Part shown: positions 1-6,481 of the stretch, piece by piece | Numbering within the stretch: the first letter of the stretch is position 1 | Layout: each line of letters begins with the position of its first letter | Source: an uncultured Micrococcales bacterium | GTDB taxonomy: Bacteria > Actinomycetota > Actinomycetes > Actinomycetales > Microbacteriaceae | Assembly: GCA_913062665.1 (NCBI GenBank) | Contig: CAJXVY010000023.1 | Span: 1 to 6,481, forward strand | Length of the DNA: 6,481 nucleotides | Reading direction: 5' to 3' | Made by a program: the position numbers and the translations under genes | Notes under the pieces: model-generated | What the model was told of the DNA's origin: nothing | Databases searched by the model: none | The model's input: only the letters and a program-made list of their open reading frames with translations

Positions 1-31
1 GCCAGCGCGTCTACCATTTCGCCACTCGCGC
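1..31 (-). tRNA. tRNA-Leu, 5' part only (runs off the left edge)
   Basis: Read on the minus strand from position 31 this is the first 31 nt of a class II tRNA. The order is acceptor arm GCGCGAG, then TG at positions 8-9, D stem GCG, a D loop containing GGTAGA, D stem CGC, G26 and anticodon-stem strand CTGGC. The D-arm pattern GGCG-AAATGGTAGA-CGCG is typical of bacterial tRNA-Leu. The window stops exactly at the anticodon loop, so the anticodon cannot be read; a CAG anticodon is likely only because leuT(CAG) sits at this place, divergent from fhaA, in mycobacteria. Acceptor pairing, variable arm and 3' end are outside the window. Confidence 0.85.
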
Positions 32-53
32 TAATTAGCAGGACGAGATTACC

Positions 54-79
54 AGCTTTAGCGATGGATAGCTAAGGCT
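54..79. repeat. Imperfect inverted repeat upstream of fhaA
   Basis: The left arm AGCTTTAGC (54-62) and right arm GCTAAGGCT (71-79) flank the 8-nt loop GATGGATA. Eight of nine positions pair by Watson-Crick rules, and the ninth (T57 with G76) is a G-U wobble in a rightward transcript. No T tract follows, so it is not a classical intrinsic terminator. It overlaps the candidate -35 region of the operon promoter, a position where a dyad could be an operator. A chance dyad in AT-rich spacer DNA cannot be excluded. Confidence 0.45.
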
Positions 80-94
80 CTTCCGCAATAGACT
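65..94 (+). promoter_or_regulatory. Weak candidate promoter for the fhaA-pknA operon
   Basis: TAGACT (89-94) fits the actinobacterial -10 pattern TAnnnT and matches 4 of 6 bases of TATAAT. An 18-bp spacer separates it from TGGATA (65-70), which matches 4 of 6 bases of TTGACA. Transcription would start near 101-103, leaving a leader of under 20 nt that just contains the fhaA ribosome binding site. Both boxes are weak. The main support is that some promoter must lie in this gap. Confidence 0.3.
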
Positions 95-119
95 GGACGC
101 TTAGGAATCAGGAGTTGAG

Positions 120-794
120 ATGGGTCTGCTAGACAAGCTCGAGAAAAGTATCGAGAAGGTCGTTCGTAAACCCTTCAATACGACCTTCAAATCTCTATTA
201 GACCCAATAGAAATCGCAAGCCAAATAAAAACCTCAATGGACAGCCAGGTCTCACTTGACCAGGAACAGAAGTTGGTTGCCCATCGCTATCAACTCCTTG
301 TATCGCCCCAAGATTTCGAGGCTCTTTCCAGCGACCAACTAAATCTAGATCGAAAACTCACAGAGATGGTTGGGGAATACCTAAAGGCTAAGAATTACTC
401 AACGATTGATGACCTGAGATTCATTCTGGGAAAATCTGAGTCCCTCTCTGTTGGCGAGCTAGAGCTAAACGTTATGCAAACAGAGAGCGATGTTTATTGG
501 CAGCCCTTTATCGAATTTGCAGATGAAAAACTCCCTCTTCCTAAAGGCAGAACTCGGGTGGGCAGAGGTAGCGAAGCGGATGTAAAGATAAACGACCGAA
601 CCCTTTCGCGCATCCACCTGGAGCTTTTATTCAATGGTGAGAAGGCAGGGGTTAGAGATCTTGGTTCCACCAATGGCAGTTTCCTAAACGGTCAAAAATT
701 TCAAGAGGGGCCGTTGGTCAACGGCGATACCATTGCCTGCGGGAACACCGAGATTAGGTTTTTCTATCTGCCTCAACTGAAGGAGGATGCGTGA
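120..794 (+). CDS. fhaA: FhaA: DUF3662 plus FHA-domain phosphothreonine-binding protein
   Basis: This is a cytosolic adaptor that reads Ser/Thr-kinase signals. In mycobacteria FhaA is a substrate of PknA/PknB and binds the phosphorylated pseudokinase domain of MviN, which controls lipid II supply. Residues 1-115 form the FhaA N-terminal domain (DUF3662), beginning MGLLDKLEKSIEKVV and including DPIEIASQIK. Residues about 136-218 form an FHA domain with its phosphopeptide-binding residues: G148-R149, S163 and H166 (SRIH), and N185-G186 in DLGSTNGSFLNG. No membrane segment is seen. At 224 aa it lacks the long low-complexity linker of the 527-aa Mycobacterium tuberculosis protein; short forms appear normal in Micrococcales. 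The ATG at 120 follows AGGAG (110-114) by 5 nt, and an in-frame TAG at 102-104 rules out an earlier start. It heads the operon, and its stop overlaps the fhaB start. Confidence 0.93.
   Translation: MGLLDKLEKSIEKVVRKPFNTTFKSLLDPIEIASQIKTSMDSQVSLDQEQKLVAHRYQLLVSPQDFEALSSDQLNLDRKLTEMVGEYLKAKNYSTIDDLRFILGKSESLSVGELELNVMQTESDVYWQPFIEFADEKLPLPKGRTRVGRGSEADVKINDRTLSRIHLELLFNGEKAGVRDLGSTNGSFLNGQKFQEGPLVNGDTIACGNTEIRFFYLPQLKEDA
780..786 (+). promoter_or_regulatory. Ribosome binding site of fhaB
   Basis: AAGGAGG lies inside the last codons of fhaA, only 4 nt before the GTG at 791. It is the best match to the anti-Shine-Dalgarno sequence among the start sites examined here. It supports the GTG start and the GTGA stop-start overlap despite the short spacing. 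Confidence 0.75.
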
Positions 795-1279
795 GTGAAC
801 TAGCGCTTCTTCTTGTTCGCATCGGTTTCGTTGCGGTTCTATGGATTTTTATTTTCAGTCTGCTCAGTGTTATTCGAGCAGATATTTACGGCCGCAGGGT
901 TATTCGCTCGGTCCAGCAAACGGCGGCTCCGGTTTCTGCAGGCTCAGCCTCAGAAATTACTGAAGCGGAAGCGGAAATTGAGGCAGGCGGACCAAGTCAT
1001 CTTTATGTTGTGACGGGTGTAAGTGCAGGATCAAAAATCCCGTTGAATAAACGAGAGCTGTTTATTGGTCGCGCACCCAGCTGCGAATTGATTGTCACAG
1101 ATGAGTTCGCCTCATCGCAGCATGCAAAGGTAGTCCATATCGGAGGCGACTGGGTGATTCAGGATTTGGACAGCACCAATGGCACCTATGTTGACGGGGC
1201 CCGAATTCAAACCCCTGAGGTTTTGAGAATGAATATTCCGGTTCGGGTGGGCAAGACAACCTTTGAATTGAGGCCGTGA
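791..1279 (+). CDS. fhaB: FhaB/FipA: membrane-anchored FHA-domain protein
   Basis: This is a small membrane protein that presents an FHA domain to the cytoplasm. In M. tuberculosis the equivalent FipA (Rv0019c, 155 aa) is phosphorylated by PknA and links FtsZ and FtsQ at the division site. The protein has 162 aa. Residues 4-28 are one hydrophobic N-terminal helix (LLLVRIGFVAVLWIFIFSLL) followed by basic RADIYGRR. Residues 44-69 are an Ala/Glu-rich linker, and 70-162 are the FHA domain. Its phosphothreonine-pocket residues are present: G93-R94, S108 and H111 (SSQH), and N130-G131 in DLDSTNGTYVDG. The C-terminus VGKTTFELRP closely resembles the mycobacterial end. The start is GTG at 791, overlapping the fhaA stop as GTGA; its stop overlaps the pstP start. 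Confidence 0.93.
   Translation: MSELALLLVRIGFVAVLWIFIFSLLSVIRADIYGRRVIRSVQQTAAPVSAGSASEITEAEAEIEAGGPSHLYVVTGVSAGSKIPLNKRELFIGRAPSCELIVTDEFASSQHAKVVHIGGDWVIQDLDSTNGTYVDGARIQTPEVLRMNIPVRVGKTTFELRP
1270..1273 (+). promoter_or_regulatory. Ribosome binding site deciding the pstP start
   Basis: GAGG in the last codons of fhaB is 5 nt before the ATG at 1279 but only 2 nt before the in-frame GTG at 1276. This favours the ATG, which makes a one-base TGATG overlap with the fhaB stop. Confidence 0.6.
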
Positions 1280-2535
1280 TGAGCATTCGGCCAATTTCTG
1301 CAGCCGGCAGTGACATCGGAAAGCATCGTTCCAGCAACCAGGACAGCGGTTATGCCGGATATCAGCTGTTTTTTGTTGCCGACGGCATGGGTGGTCATGC
1401 TGGTGGTGATATGGCGTCGGCTATCTCCAGCCAAAGAATTGCCCTTAGTGACAATAAATATGAGGGACTAGACGAAGCACAGTCCGAACTTCATGACTCA
1501 GTGATTGAAGCAAATCTGATGTTGAACAACACGGTGTTTGAACACCCTGAACTAACAGGAATGGGAACCACCTTCTCGGGTCTATTGCTACATGAGAACC
1601 AGGCGATCATTGCCCACATCGGAGACAGCAGAGTTTATTTGTGTCGAGATGGCGTTGTTACCCAAATAACCAGTGACCACACCTTCGTTCAGAAGCTTTT
1701 GGACACTGGAAGAATTACCGAAGAGGAAGCACTCACCCACCCAAGAAGATCTGTGCTGATGAGGGTTTTAGGTGATGTTCAATCAGAACCGGTTCTCGAT
1801 ATGTTCACCCTCGAGACGAAACCGGGTGACCGCTGGTTACTTTGCTCGGATGGTCTTTCTGGGGTAGTCCCTGACGAGCTTCTTGAGAACACTCTGCTCT
1901 CAGATCTAAGTCCTCAGGATGCAGTTGATGTTTTGATTGATGAGGCATTGCAGTTCGGAGCCCCAGATAACGTCACCGTCGTGCTAACCGACATTCAAGA
2001 CGATACAGAGGAAACTGACTACGAGCCCTCGGCAAGATTTGTCGGTTCATCAGCAAACGAAATTGTGATTGAAGAACAATCAGGTTCCAGAATCCTGAGA
2101 CTTCTGAATCCGAAGAATCTTGTTGAGCTTCTAACCCCATCGGAAGACCCAACCAGCTACGCGCCCGAGTCAGAAGAACTACTAGAGAAGATTTTGAAAG
2201 ATACGCAGCGAAAGATTCGCTGGCGAACGGTGAGGATCATTGCCGGCTGGCTACTGATCTTTGGGGTCGCCATCGGAGCGGGTTTTGCCGCTTACAACTA
2301 CACGCAAACTAGGTTCTACGTTGCGGAAAGTGATGGCAAGGTCGCGATTTATAAAGGAATCAGAGAAGCCTTGGGCCCATTTAGTTTCTCCAGTGAGTAT
2401 GAAGTTACAGATCTAGTGGTGGATGAGCTGCCGGCGTTCCAGCAGACACTGATTGAAAGATCTATCAGTGCTGAGTCTTTGACCGATGCGCAAAGAATCA
2501 TTGCCGAGCTAAAGGAAAGCGTCCGAGATGAGTAA
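1279..2535 (+). CDS. pstP: PstP: membrane PP2C-family Ser/Thr protein phosphatase
   Basis: This Mn/Mg-dependent PPM phosphatase removes phosphate from PknA, PknB and their substrates, opposing the kinase encoded downstream. The protein has 418 aa from the ATG at 1279. The catalytic domain covers residues about 5-236 and shows the PP2C motifs: R17-SSNQD22, VADGMGGH with metal ligands D35 and G36, GMGTT (94-98), IGDSR with D116, CSDG with D191, and APDN with D230. An acidic linker with Thr residues (DDTEETDYEP) and a basic stretch follow. Residues about 318-338 are a transmembrane helix, leaving about 80 residues outside the membrane. The M. tuberculosis protein is longer (about 514 aa), mostly in that outer part. 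The alternative GTG start at 1276 adds one residue. The last 8 bases overlap rodA. Confidence 0.95.
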   Translation: MSIRPISAAGSDIGKHRSSNQDSGYAGYQLFFVADGMGGHAGGDMASAISSQRIALSDNKYEGLDEAQSELHDSVIEANLMLNNTVFEHPELTGMGTTFSGLLLHENQAIIAHIGDSRVYLCRDGVVTQITSDHTFVQKLLDTGRITEEEALTHPRRSVLMRVLGDVQSEPVLDMFTLETKPGDRWLLCSDGLSGVVPDELLENTLLSDLSPQDAVDVLIDEALQFGAPDNVTVVLTDIQDDTEETDYEPSARFVGSSANEIVIEEQSGSRILRLLNPKNLVELLTPSEDPTSYAPESEELLEKILKDTQRKIRWRTVRIIAGWLLIFGVAIGAGFAAYNYTQTRFYVAESDGKVAIYKGIREALGPFSFSSEYEVTDLVVDELPAFQQTLIERSISAESLTDAQRIIAELKESVRDE

Positions 2536-3892
2536 TCTCAGTCTGACCCAGGCTCTGCCAAGACTTATCAACTCAGTTCCAAGGTCCAGATCACTTGAGG
2601 CAGTTTTGCTTTTCTGGGTAGCCGGAATGCATGCGTTCCAACTGGCCCAGATTCAACTGTCAGTCACAGACAATCTTGATGAAGAAATTCTTCTTTATTG
2701 GACGCCACTGTTTTTAGCCTCCTACGCTGTTCATTTGGTGCTGAGGTTCAAAGCCCGTGCTGCGGACAGTCTTATCCTTCCGCTGGCAACGCTTCTAAAT
2801 GGTCTCGGCATCTCGATGATTTACAGACTTGACCTTGCCGAAGTTGCAAGAGGAAACGAGCAGTTACTCGGCGCTAGACAGGTTTGGCTGACAGTGTTTG
2901 CGATGTTGGTGGCGGCTTTGGTTATCTGGTTATTGAAAGACCATATGGTCCTAAAGCGCTTTACATATATAGCCATGGCGGTTGGCATTTTGCTGCTGCT
3001 AACTCCAATGCTTCCAATCGTTGGTAGGGAGATTAACGGCGCAAGGCTTTGGGTTGGAATCGGTGACATCAGTTTCCAGCCCGGTGAGATAGCAAAGCTT
3101 GTTTTGATTGTTTTCTTCGCGGGCTATCTGACCCGGCATAGAGAAAGCTTGAGCCTGATTGGAAAAAAGATTTGGCGAATCAGGATTCCAAGGGCAAGAG
3201 ACCTTGGGCCGCTGCTATTGGTTTGGTTTGCCTCTTTGGGGGTATTGGTTCTGCAAAGAGACTTAGGAACTTCTCTTTTGTATTTCGGTATATTCCTTGG
3301 TCTTCTCTACGTTGCCACCGGCAGGGGTTTTTATGCCGGAATTGGAATAGGCATGATCATCACAGGAGGACTGGTTGCCTCGCAGCTATTGAGCTATGTC
3401 GGGAACAGGTTTGACGCCTGGCTGAATCCATTCATTCAAGAGAACTACTCAGGTGTTGGCGGAAGCTACCAGCTGGTCCAGGGTCTGTTCGGAATGGCTC
3501 ATGGAGGCATTCTCGGCACCGGCCTTGGAGGAGGTTATCCGCAACTGGTCCCGCTGGCTGCCAATGACTTCATCTTCGCGGCAATTGCCGAAGAGCTTGG
3601 ACTAGTTGGGGTCTTTGCGGTTTTGTCTGTTTACCTTCTGCTGACCTACAGAGGCTTACGCATTTCGCTTGCGCACCGTGATGATTTTTCAAGGCTTTTG
3701 GCCGCTGGCCTGAGTTTTGTTATCGCCCTGCAGGTATTCATTGTTGTCGGCGGTGTGCTGCGAGTGGTTCCACTAACTGGACTGACGACACCGTTTTTGG
3801 CAGCAGGAGGAAGTTCGTTATTGGCTAACTGGCTCTTGGTGGCAATTCTGCTTCGAATTAGTGATAGTTCGAACAGGCAGGTGGTTCAGTGA
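2528..3892 (+). CDS. rodA: RodA/FtsW-family SEDS peptidoglycan glycosyltransferase
   Basis: This polytopic membrane enzyme polymerises lipid II into glycan strands and works with a class B penicillin-binding protein, here surely the adjacent pbpA. The 454-aa product has about 11-12 hydrophobic segments. SEDS signatures appear in order: REINGARLWVGIG, FQPGEIAKL, QRDLGTSLL, GLFGMAHGGILGTGLG, NDFIFAAIAEELGLVG, and the C-terminal RVVPLTGLTTPFLAAGGSS. D347 in the NDFI motif aligns with the Asp needed for polymerisation in SEDS proteins (usually TDFI or SDFI; here Asn precedes it). The sequence resembles mycobacterial RodA (Rv0017c) throughout, including the RxRDL region near residue 225. The ATG at 2528 lies within the end of pstP (8-nt overlap); AAAGGA (2511-2516) sits 11 nt upstream, a rather long spacing. 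FtsW is a close paralogue, but the context favours RodA. Confidence 0.94.
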   Translation: MSNLSLTQALPRLINSVPRSRSLEAVLLFWVAGMHAFQLAQIQLSVTDNLDEEILLYWTPLFLASYAVHLVLRFKARAADSLILPLATLLNGLGISMIYRLDLAEVARGNEQLLGARQVWLTVFAMLVAALVIWLLKDHMVLKRFTYIAMAVGILLLLTPMLPIVGREINGARLWVGIGDISFQPGEIAKLVLIVFFAGYLTRHRESLSLIGKKIWRIRIPRARDLGPLLLVWFASLGVLVLQRDLGTSLLYFGIFLGLLYVATGRGFYAGIGIGMIITGGLVASQLLSYVGNRFDAWLNPFIQENYSGVGGSYQLVQGLFGMAHGGILGTGLGGGYPQLVPLAANDFIFAAIAEELGLVGVFAVLSVYLLLTYRGLRISLAHRDDFSRLLAAGLSFVIALQVFIVVGGVLRVVPLTGLTTPFLAAGGSSLLANWLLVAILLRISDSSNRQVVQ

Positions 3893-5325
3893 GCAGATAT
3901 ATCCGCCGGCTTACAAGCTTTGTTCTACTCATGTTTCTTACCTTGCTCGCCTTTGCCACCGGCATTCAAGTCTTCCAGGCAGAGACATTAGTTAGCGATG
4001 GAAGAAATGTTCGAGCGAGCTACGACAGCTACAAAACTCTGCGGGGAACCATCCTGGTTGAAAGCAATCCGGTTGCCTCGAGTTTTGAAGTTGATGACAA
4101 CTTCCGCTACCAGCGGGAGTATCAATCTGAGGTCTATAGTCACCTGACCGGGTACTTCTCGTTGTTTCAAGGAAGCACAGGTATTGAAAGAGAGATGAGC
4201 AATTTCCTCTCGGGACAATCTTCAGAGCAGTTTTTTGATCAGATCAATGCGGTTTTGAGTGGAACTCCGATAAGTGGAGCAAACGTTGAGCTAACAATTG
4301 ATGCAGACCTGCAACAAAAAGCTTGGGATGCTCTCGGTGATAATCGCGGTGCTGTAGTTGCTATTGACCCAAAGACCGGCGAAATAAAAGCTCTGGTTTC
4401 AAAACCTGGGTTTGATGCAAACCTTTTGGCAAGCCATAGTTTCGCTTCAAGTTCAAGTGCTTATGAGGAACTGCTCACCGACCCCGATGACCCACTGGTG
4501 AACAGAGCACTCTCTGGAGATCAGTATCACCCGGGCTCGGTGTTTAAGCTGGTGGTGGCTGCTGCAGCTTTTGAAAACGGAAACTATTCACCAGATACTG
4601 AATTTGAAAATCCTGACTTCCTCAGGCTCCCTGGAACTTTCACTTCTGTTACAAATGCAAATGACTCAACCTGTGGGGATGAGGAAACGGTAACACTGAG
4701 AACTGCTTTCGTTCGCAGTTGTAATATTCCGTTTGCTGAATTGGGTATGCAACTGGGATCTGATGAACTCAGGATTCAGTCTGAACTTTTTGGCTTCAGT
4801 AGATCTGTAGACATTCCAATGCCGGTTTCAGCAAGCATCTTCCCCGAAGAGCTAAACCAGCCACAAACCGCTCTGGTCTCATTCGGTCAATATGATCTCC
4901 GCAGCACCCCGATCCAGATGGCTATGGTTACCCAAGCGATTGCCAACCAGGGAATCATCTATTCTCCGCAACTTATCGATCGAGTTGTCTCAAATAACCT
5001 TGAGCTTCTGTCAGACCCCCAGCCTCAGGTTTTTGGCTCACCAATATCTCAGTCAACCGCTGGTTTGATAACCCAGATGATGTTTGAGTCGGTTGAGGTT
5101 GGAGCTGCCGGAAATGCAAAGATTCCAGGTATGGCGGTAGCTGGCAAAACTGGAACGGCCGAAAACGGCGTGGGTCAACCATTCACCTATTGGTTCACAG
5201 GATTTGCTCCTGCTGAAAACCCAGAGCTGGTTGTCACCGTGGTGGTTGAGGGTGAGGATCAGTCATCTTCAGGAAATGTATCAGCAGCTCCAATTGGTAA
5301 GAGGATCTTGGAGAGTGTTCGATGA
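3889..5325 (+). CDS. pbpA: PbpA: class B penicillin-binding protein (peptidoglycan transpeptidase)
   Basis: This is a monofunctional DD-transpeptidase that cross-links new peptidoglycan outside the membrane, as partner of RodA. The 478-aa protein is close to M. tuberculosis PbpA (491 aa). Residues 8-26 are an N-terminal membrane anchor. A short non-catalytic domain follows, with the LRGTIL motif at 51-56 and [13 protein letters not shown] at 88-100. The transpeptidase domain has all three active-site motifs: S217-VF-K220 (nucleophile Ser, HPGSVFK), S277-C-N279 (RSCN), and K420-T-G422 (GKTGTAE). C262 and C278 flank the active site; mycobacterial PbpA has an equivalent pair that, as I recall, forms a disulfide. 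No GT51 domain is present. The GTG at 3889 overlaps the rodA stop as GTGA, with AGGTGG (3879-3884) 4 nt upstream. Confidence 0.95.
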   Translation: MSRYIRRLTSFVLLMFLTLLAFATGIQVFQAETLVSDGRNVRASYDSYKTLRGTILVESNPVASSFEVDDNFRYQREYQSEVYSHLTGYFSLFQGSTGIEREMSNFLSGQSSEQFFDQINAVLSGTPISGANVELTIDADLQQKAWDALGDNRGAVVAIDPKTGEIKALVSKPGFDANLLASHSFASSSSAYEELLTDPDDPLVNRALSGDQYHPGSVFKLVVAAAAFENGNYSPDTEFENPDFLRLPGTFTSVTNANDSTCGDEETVTLRTAFVRSCNIPFAELGMQLGSDELRIQSELFGFSRSVDIPMPVSASIFPEELNQPQTALVSFGQYDLRSTPIQMAMVTQAIANQGIIYSPQLIDRVVSNNLELLSDPQPQVFGSPISQSTAGLITQMMFESVEVGAAGNAKIPGMAVAGKTGTAENGVGQPFTYWFTGFAPAENPELVVTVVVEGEDQSSSGNVSAAPIGKRILESVR

Positions 5326-6481
5326 AGCCGGCAATGGGACAAACCTATGGGGGTCGATACAGGCTAGAAACTCGTATCGCGGTTGGCGGTATGGGTGAGG
5401 TTTGGCAAGCGCAAGATGAGGTCATCCTCCGCAAGGTTGCAATAAAGATTCTGAAAGAGGAATATCTTGGTGATCCAGGATTCATTGCTCGATTCCGTTC
5501 AGAGGCAAAGAGTGCGGCTCTTGTTGAGCACGAGGGCATTGCAAATGTTTATGACTACGGAGAAGACACCGGGAGTGCATACCTGGTCATGGAGCTAGTT
5601 CCGGGTGAGGCTCTGTCAAGGATCTTGGAGCGAGAAAAAAAGTTAGACCAGCAAAAGGTGCTAGACATCATCGCGCAGGTATCACGTGCTCTGGCAGCGG
5701 CGCATCAGAGGGGTCTCGTTCACAGAGACATCAAGCCTGGAAATCTACTAATCACTCCTGAGGGACAGGTGAAGATTACTGACTTTGGAATTGCACGAGT
5801 TGGTGACCAGGTGCCCCTAACCAAAACTGGTCAGGTGATGGGGACTGTTCAATATTTAGCGCCCGAGCAGGCAACTGGTAAGACCTCCACCTACGCAACG
5901 GATCTCTATTCACTGGGAATCGTTGCCTACGAAGCACTTACTGGCAAGAGGCCGTTTACAGGGGAGACCCAGATGGCAATTGCCATGGCTCAGATAAATG
6001 AGACTCCTCCGGCACTTCCCGAGGAAGTCGATCCCAGGGTGCAGTCGCTGGTGATGAACTGTCTTGCCAAAAAGCCAAACCAAAGACCGGAGAGTGCTAA
6101 CTCTTTGGCTATACGTGCAGAGGGACTACTTCGGGAAAAGAGGAAAAGCTCAGGTAGCGGTCCGTCAACAGATGAGTTAGATGAAGTTGATGAAAAGACA
6201 GTCGCCATGCAATTGGCCGACACCGCTCCCATACCGAAAGCCCCTGTTGTTTGGCCATGGCTTGCCTTTATTGGACTGATGGTTGTCAGTGTTGGTGTTG
6301 TCATTGCCGCGATTATCTCTGAACCCAGCCAAATAGTTGAGCCTGAGCCTGAACCTGACTCGGTTGAACAGGTAGAACAGGTAGAACAGCCTCAGCAACA
6401 GCCCGAACCTGCGGAACCAGAGAGCGCAGTAATTAGGTATGAAAATGTTGAGGGTAAACCAATTGCTGAGGTAACCAGCTA
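5322..6481 (+). CDS. pknA: PknA: membrane Ser/Thr protein kinase (3' end beyond the window)
   Basis: This is a transmembrane eukaryotic-type kinase that phosphorylates cell-shape and division proteins; in mycobacteria its substrates include FtsZ, FipA and Wag31. There are 386 codons in the window. The kinase domain spans residues about 13-270: glycine loop IAVGGMGEV (19-27), K42 (VAIK), helix-C E61, catalytic HRDIKPGN (134-141, D136), DFG (154-156), activation loop with T167 and T169 (LTKTG), MGTVQY (173-178) and APE (180-182). Ala in place of the first glycine of the loop, and [12 protein letters not shown], match PknA rather than PknB. After an acidic juxtamembrane stretch, residues about 311-332 form a transmembrane helix, then a Pro/Glu/Gln-rich stem and a possible PASTA-like start (370-386). 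The ATG at 5322 overlaps the pbpA stop (ATGA) and follows GGAGAG (5310-5315) by 6 nt. The last bases, TA, leave the next codon unknown. pknB probably follows. Confidence 0.93.
   Translation, partial: MKPAMGQTYGGRYRLETRIAVGGMGEVWQAQDEVILRKVAIKILKEEYLGDPGFIARFRSEAKSAALVEHEGIANVYDYGEDTGSAYLVMELVPGEALSRILEREKKLDQQKVLDIIAQVSRALAAAHQRGLVHRDIKPGNLLITPEGQVKITDFGIARVGDQVPLTKTGQVMGTVQYLAPEQATGKTSTYATDLYSLGIVAYEALTGKRPFTGETQMAIAMAQINETPPALPEEVDPRVQSLVMNCLAKKPNQRPESANSLAIRAEGLLREKRKSSGSGPSTDELDEVDEKTVAMQLADTAPIPKAPVVWPWLAFIGLMVVSVGVVIAAIISEPSQIVEPEPEPDSVEQVEQVEQPQQQPEPAEPESAVIRYENVEGKPIAEVTS
6339..6389 (+). repeat. Short in-frame tandem repeats in the extracellular stem of PknA
   Basis: GAGCCT-type hexamers occur three times (6339-6356, encoding EPEPEP), followed by three 9-bp units GTNGAACAG (6363-6389, encoding VEQ each time). 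Both sets are in frame and lie just after the transmembrane helix. They probably encode a flexible, negatively charged stem between membrane and sensor region. Near-identical units suggest recent expansion by slippage, so length may vary between strains. Confidence 0.75.

Larger units (their letters stand above)
32..119. other. Divergent intergenic region between tRNA-Leu and fhaA
   Basis: This 88-bp gap is the only non-coding DNA in the window, so it should hold the promoters of both the tRNA gene (leftward) and the fhaA-pknA operon (rightward). It contains an 8-bp palindrome CTAATTAG (31-38) abutting the tRNA 5' end, an imperfect inverted repeat (54-79), a weak candidate promoter (65-94) and the fhaA ribosome binding site AGGAG (110-114). 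I see no small ORF and no terminator-like hairpin followed by a T tract. Confidence 0.8.

Noticed and set aside
32..64. Promoter for the tRNA-Leu gene on the minus strand
   Set aside because: One must exist near here, but the best -10-like string on that strand (TAATCT) matches poorly and no convincing -35 box is at the right distance.
54..79. Intrinsic terminator
   Set aside because: The hairpin is AT-rich, has no following T tract, and no gene is converging on this site.
1276..1278. GTG at 1276 as the pstP start
   Set aside because: It is only 2 nt from the GAGG element, whereas the ATG at 1279 has a 5-nt spacing. The difference is a single residue and cannot be settled from sequence alone.
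813..1434. Short open frames on both strands overlapping fhaB and the start of pstP
   Set aside because: The overlapping + strand frames encode recognisable FHA and PP2C proteins with intact motifs; the alternatives have no family resemblance.
5334..5336. Internal ATG (codon 5) as an alternative pknA start
   Set aside because: The ATG at 5322 has GGAGAG at good spacing and gives the ATGA overlap seen in related operons. The later ATG would leave a long 18-nt gap to that site.
5990..6304. 104-codon open frame on the minus strand inside pknA
   Set aside because: It lies wholly within the kinase and transmembrane coding region, its product is Ser/Thr/Gly-rich with no recognisable domain, and it is antisense to strongly conserved sequence. 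It is a reading-frame shadow.
1..6481. Mobile elements, CRISPR array, toxin-antitoxin or defence genes
   Set aside because: The window is filled end to end by a conserved housekeeping operon with even composition; no transposase, integrase, spaced repeats or insertion boundaries are visible.

Overview
The window is the cell-wall growth and Ser/Thr phosphorylation locus of an actinobacterium. Six genes lie on the + strand in the order fhaA, fhaB (fipA), pstP, rodA, pbpA, pknA. A tRNA-Leu gene, cut by the left edge, points the other way. The same order (leuT, fhaA, fhaB, pstP, rodA, pbpA, pknA, pknB) is known from Mycobacterium and most Actinobacteria, so pknB is expected just past the right edge. 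The locus is well known, and I find no undescribed system in it.

The likely host is a small, streamlined member of the Micrococcales, probably Microbacteriaceae. The kinase N-terminus and the compact FhaA and PstP resemble that family. Base composition looks close to half G+C by eye, with many AGA, TTA and AAT codons. That is low for the family and recalls the freshwater Luna-type lineages (Rhodoluna, Aquiluna). The lineage is an inference, not a measurement.

Layout: 1-31 is the 5' part of tRNA-Leu on the minus strand. 32-119 is the only non-coding gap; it holds an imperfect inverted repeat, a weak candidate promoter and the fhaA ribosome binding site. From 120 to the end the DNA is fully coding, with every gene overlapping the next by 1 to 8 bases. 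No internal terminator is visible, so one transcript with translational coupling is likely.

How the genes work together: PknA (membrane Ser/Thr kinase) and PstP (membrane PP2C phosphatase) set the phosphorylation state of cell-growth proteins. FhaA and FhaB carry FHA domains that bind phosphothreonine and relay this signal to wall synthesis and division. RodA (SEDS glycan polymerase) and PbpA (class B transpeptidase) are the enzyme pair that builds peptidoglycan. The last gene is cut by the right edge after 386 codons, just where its extracellular domain begins.
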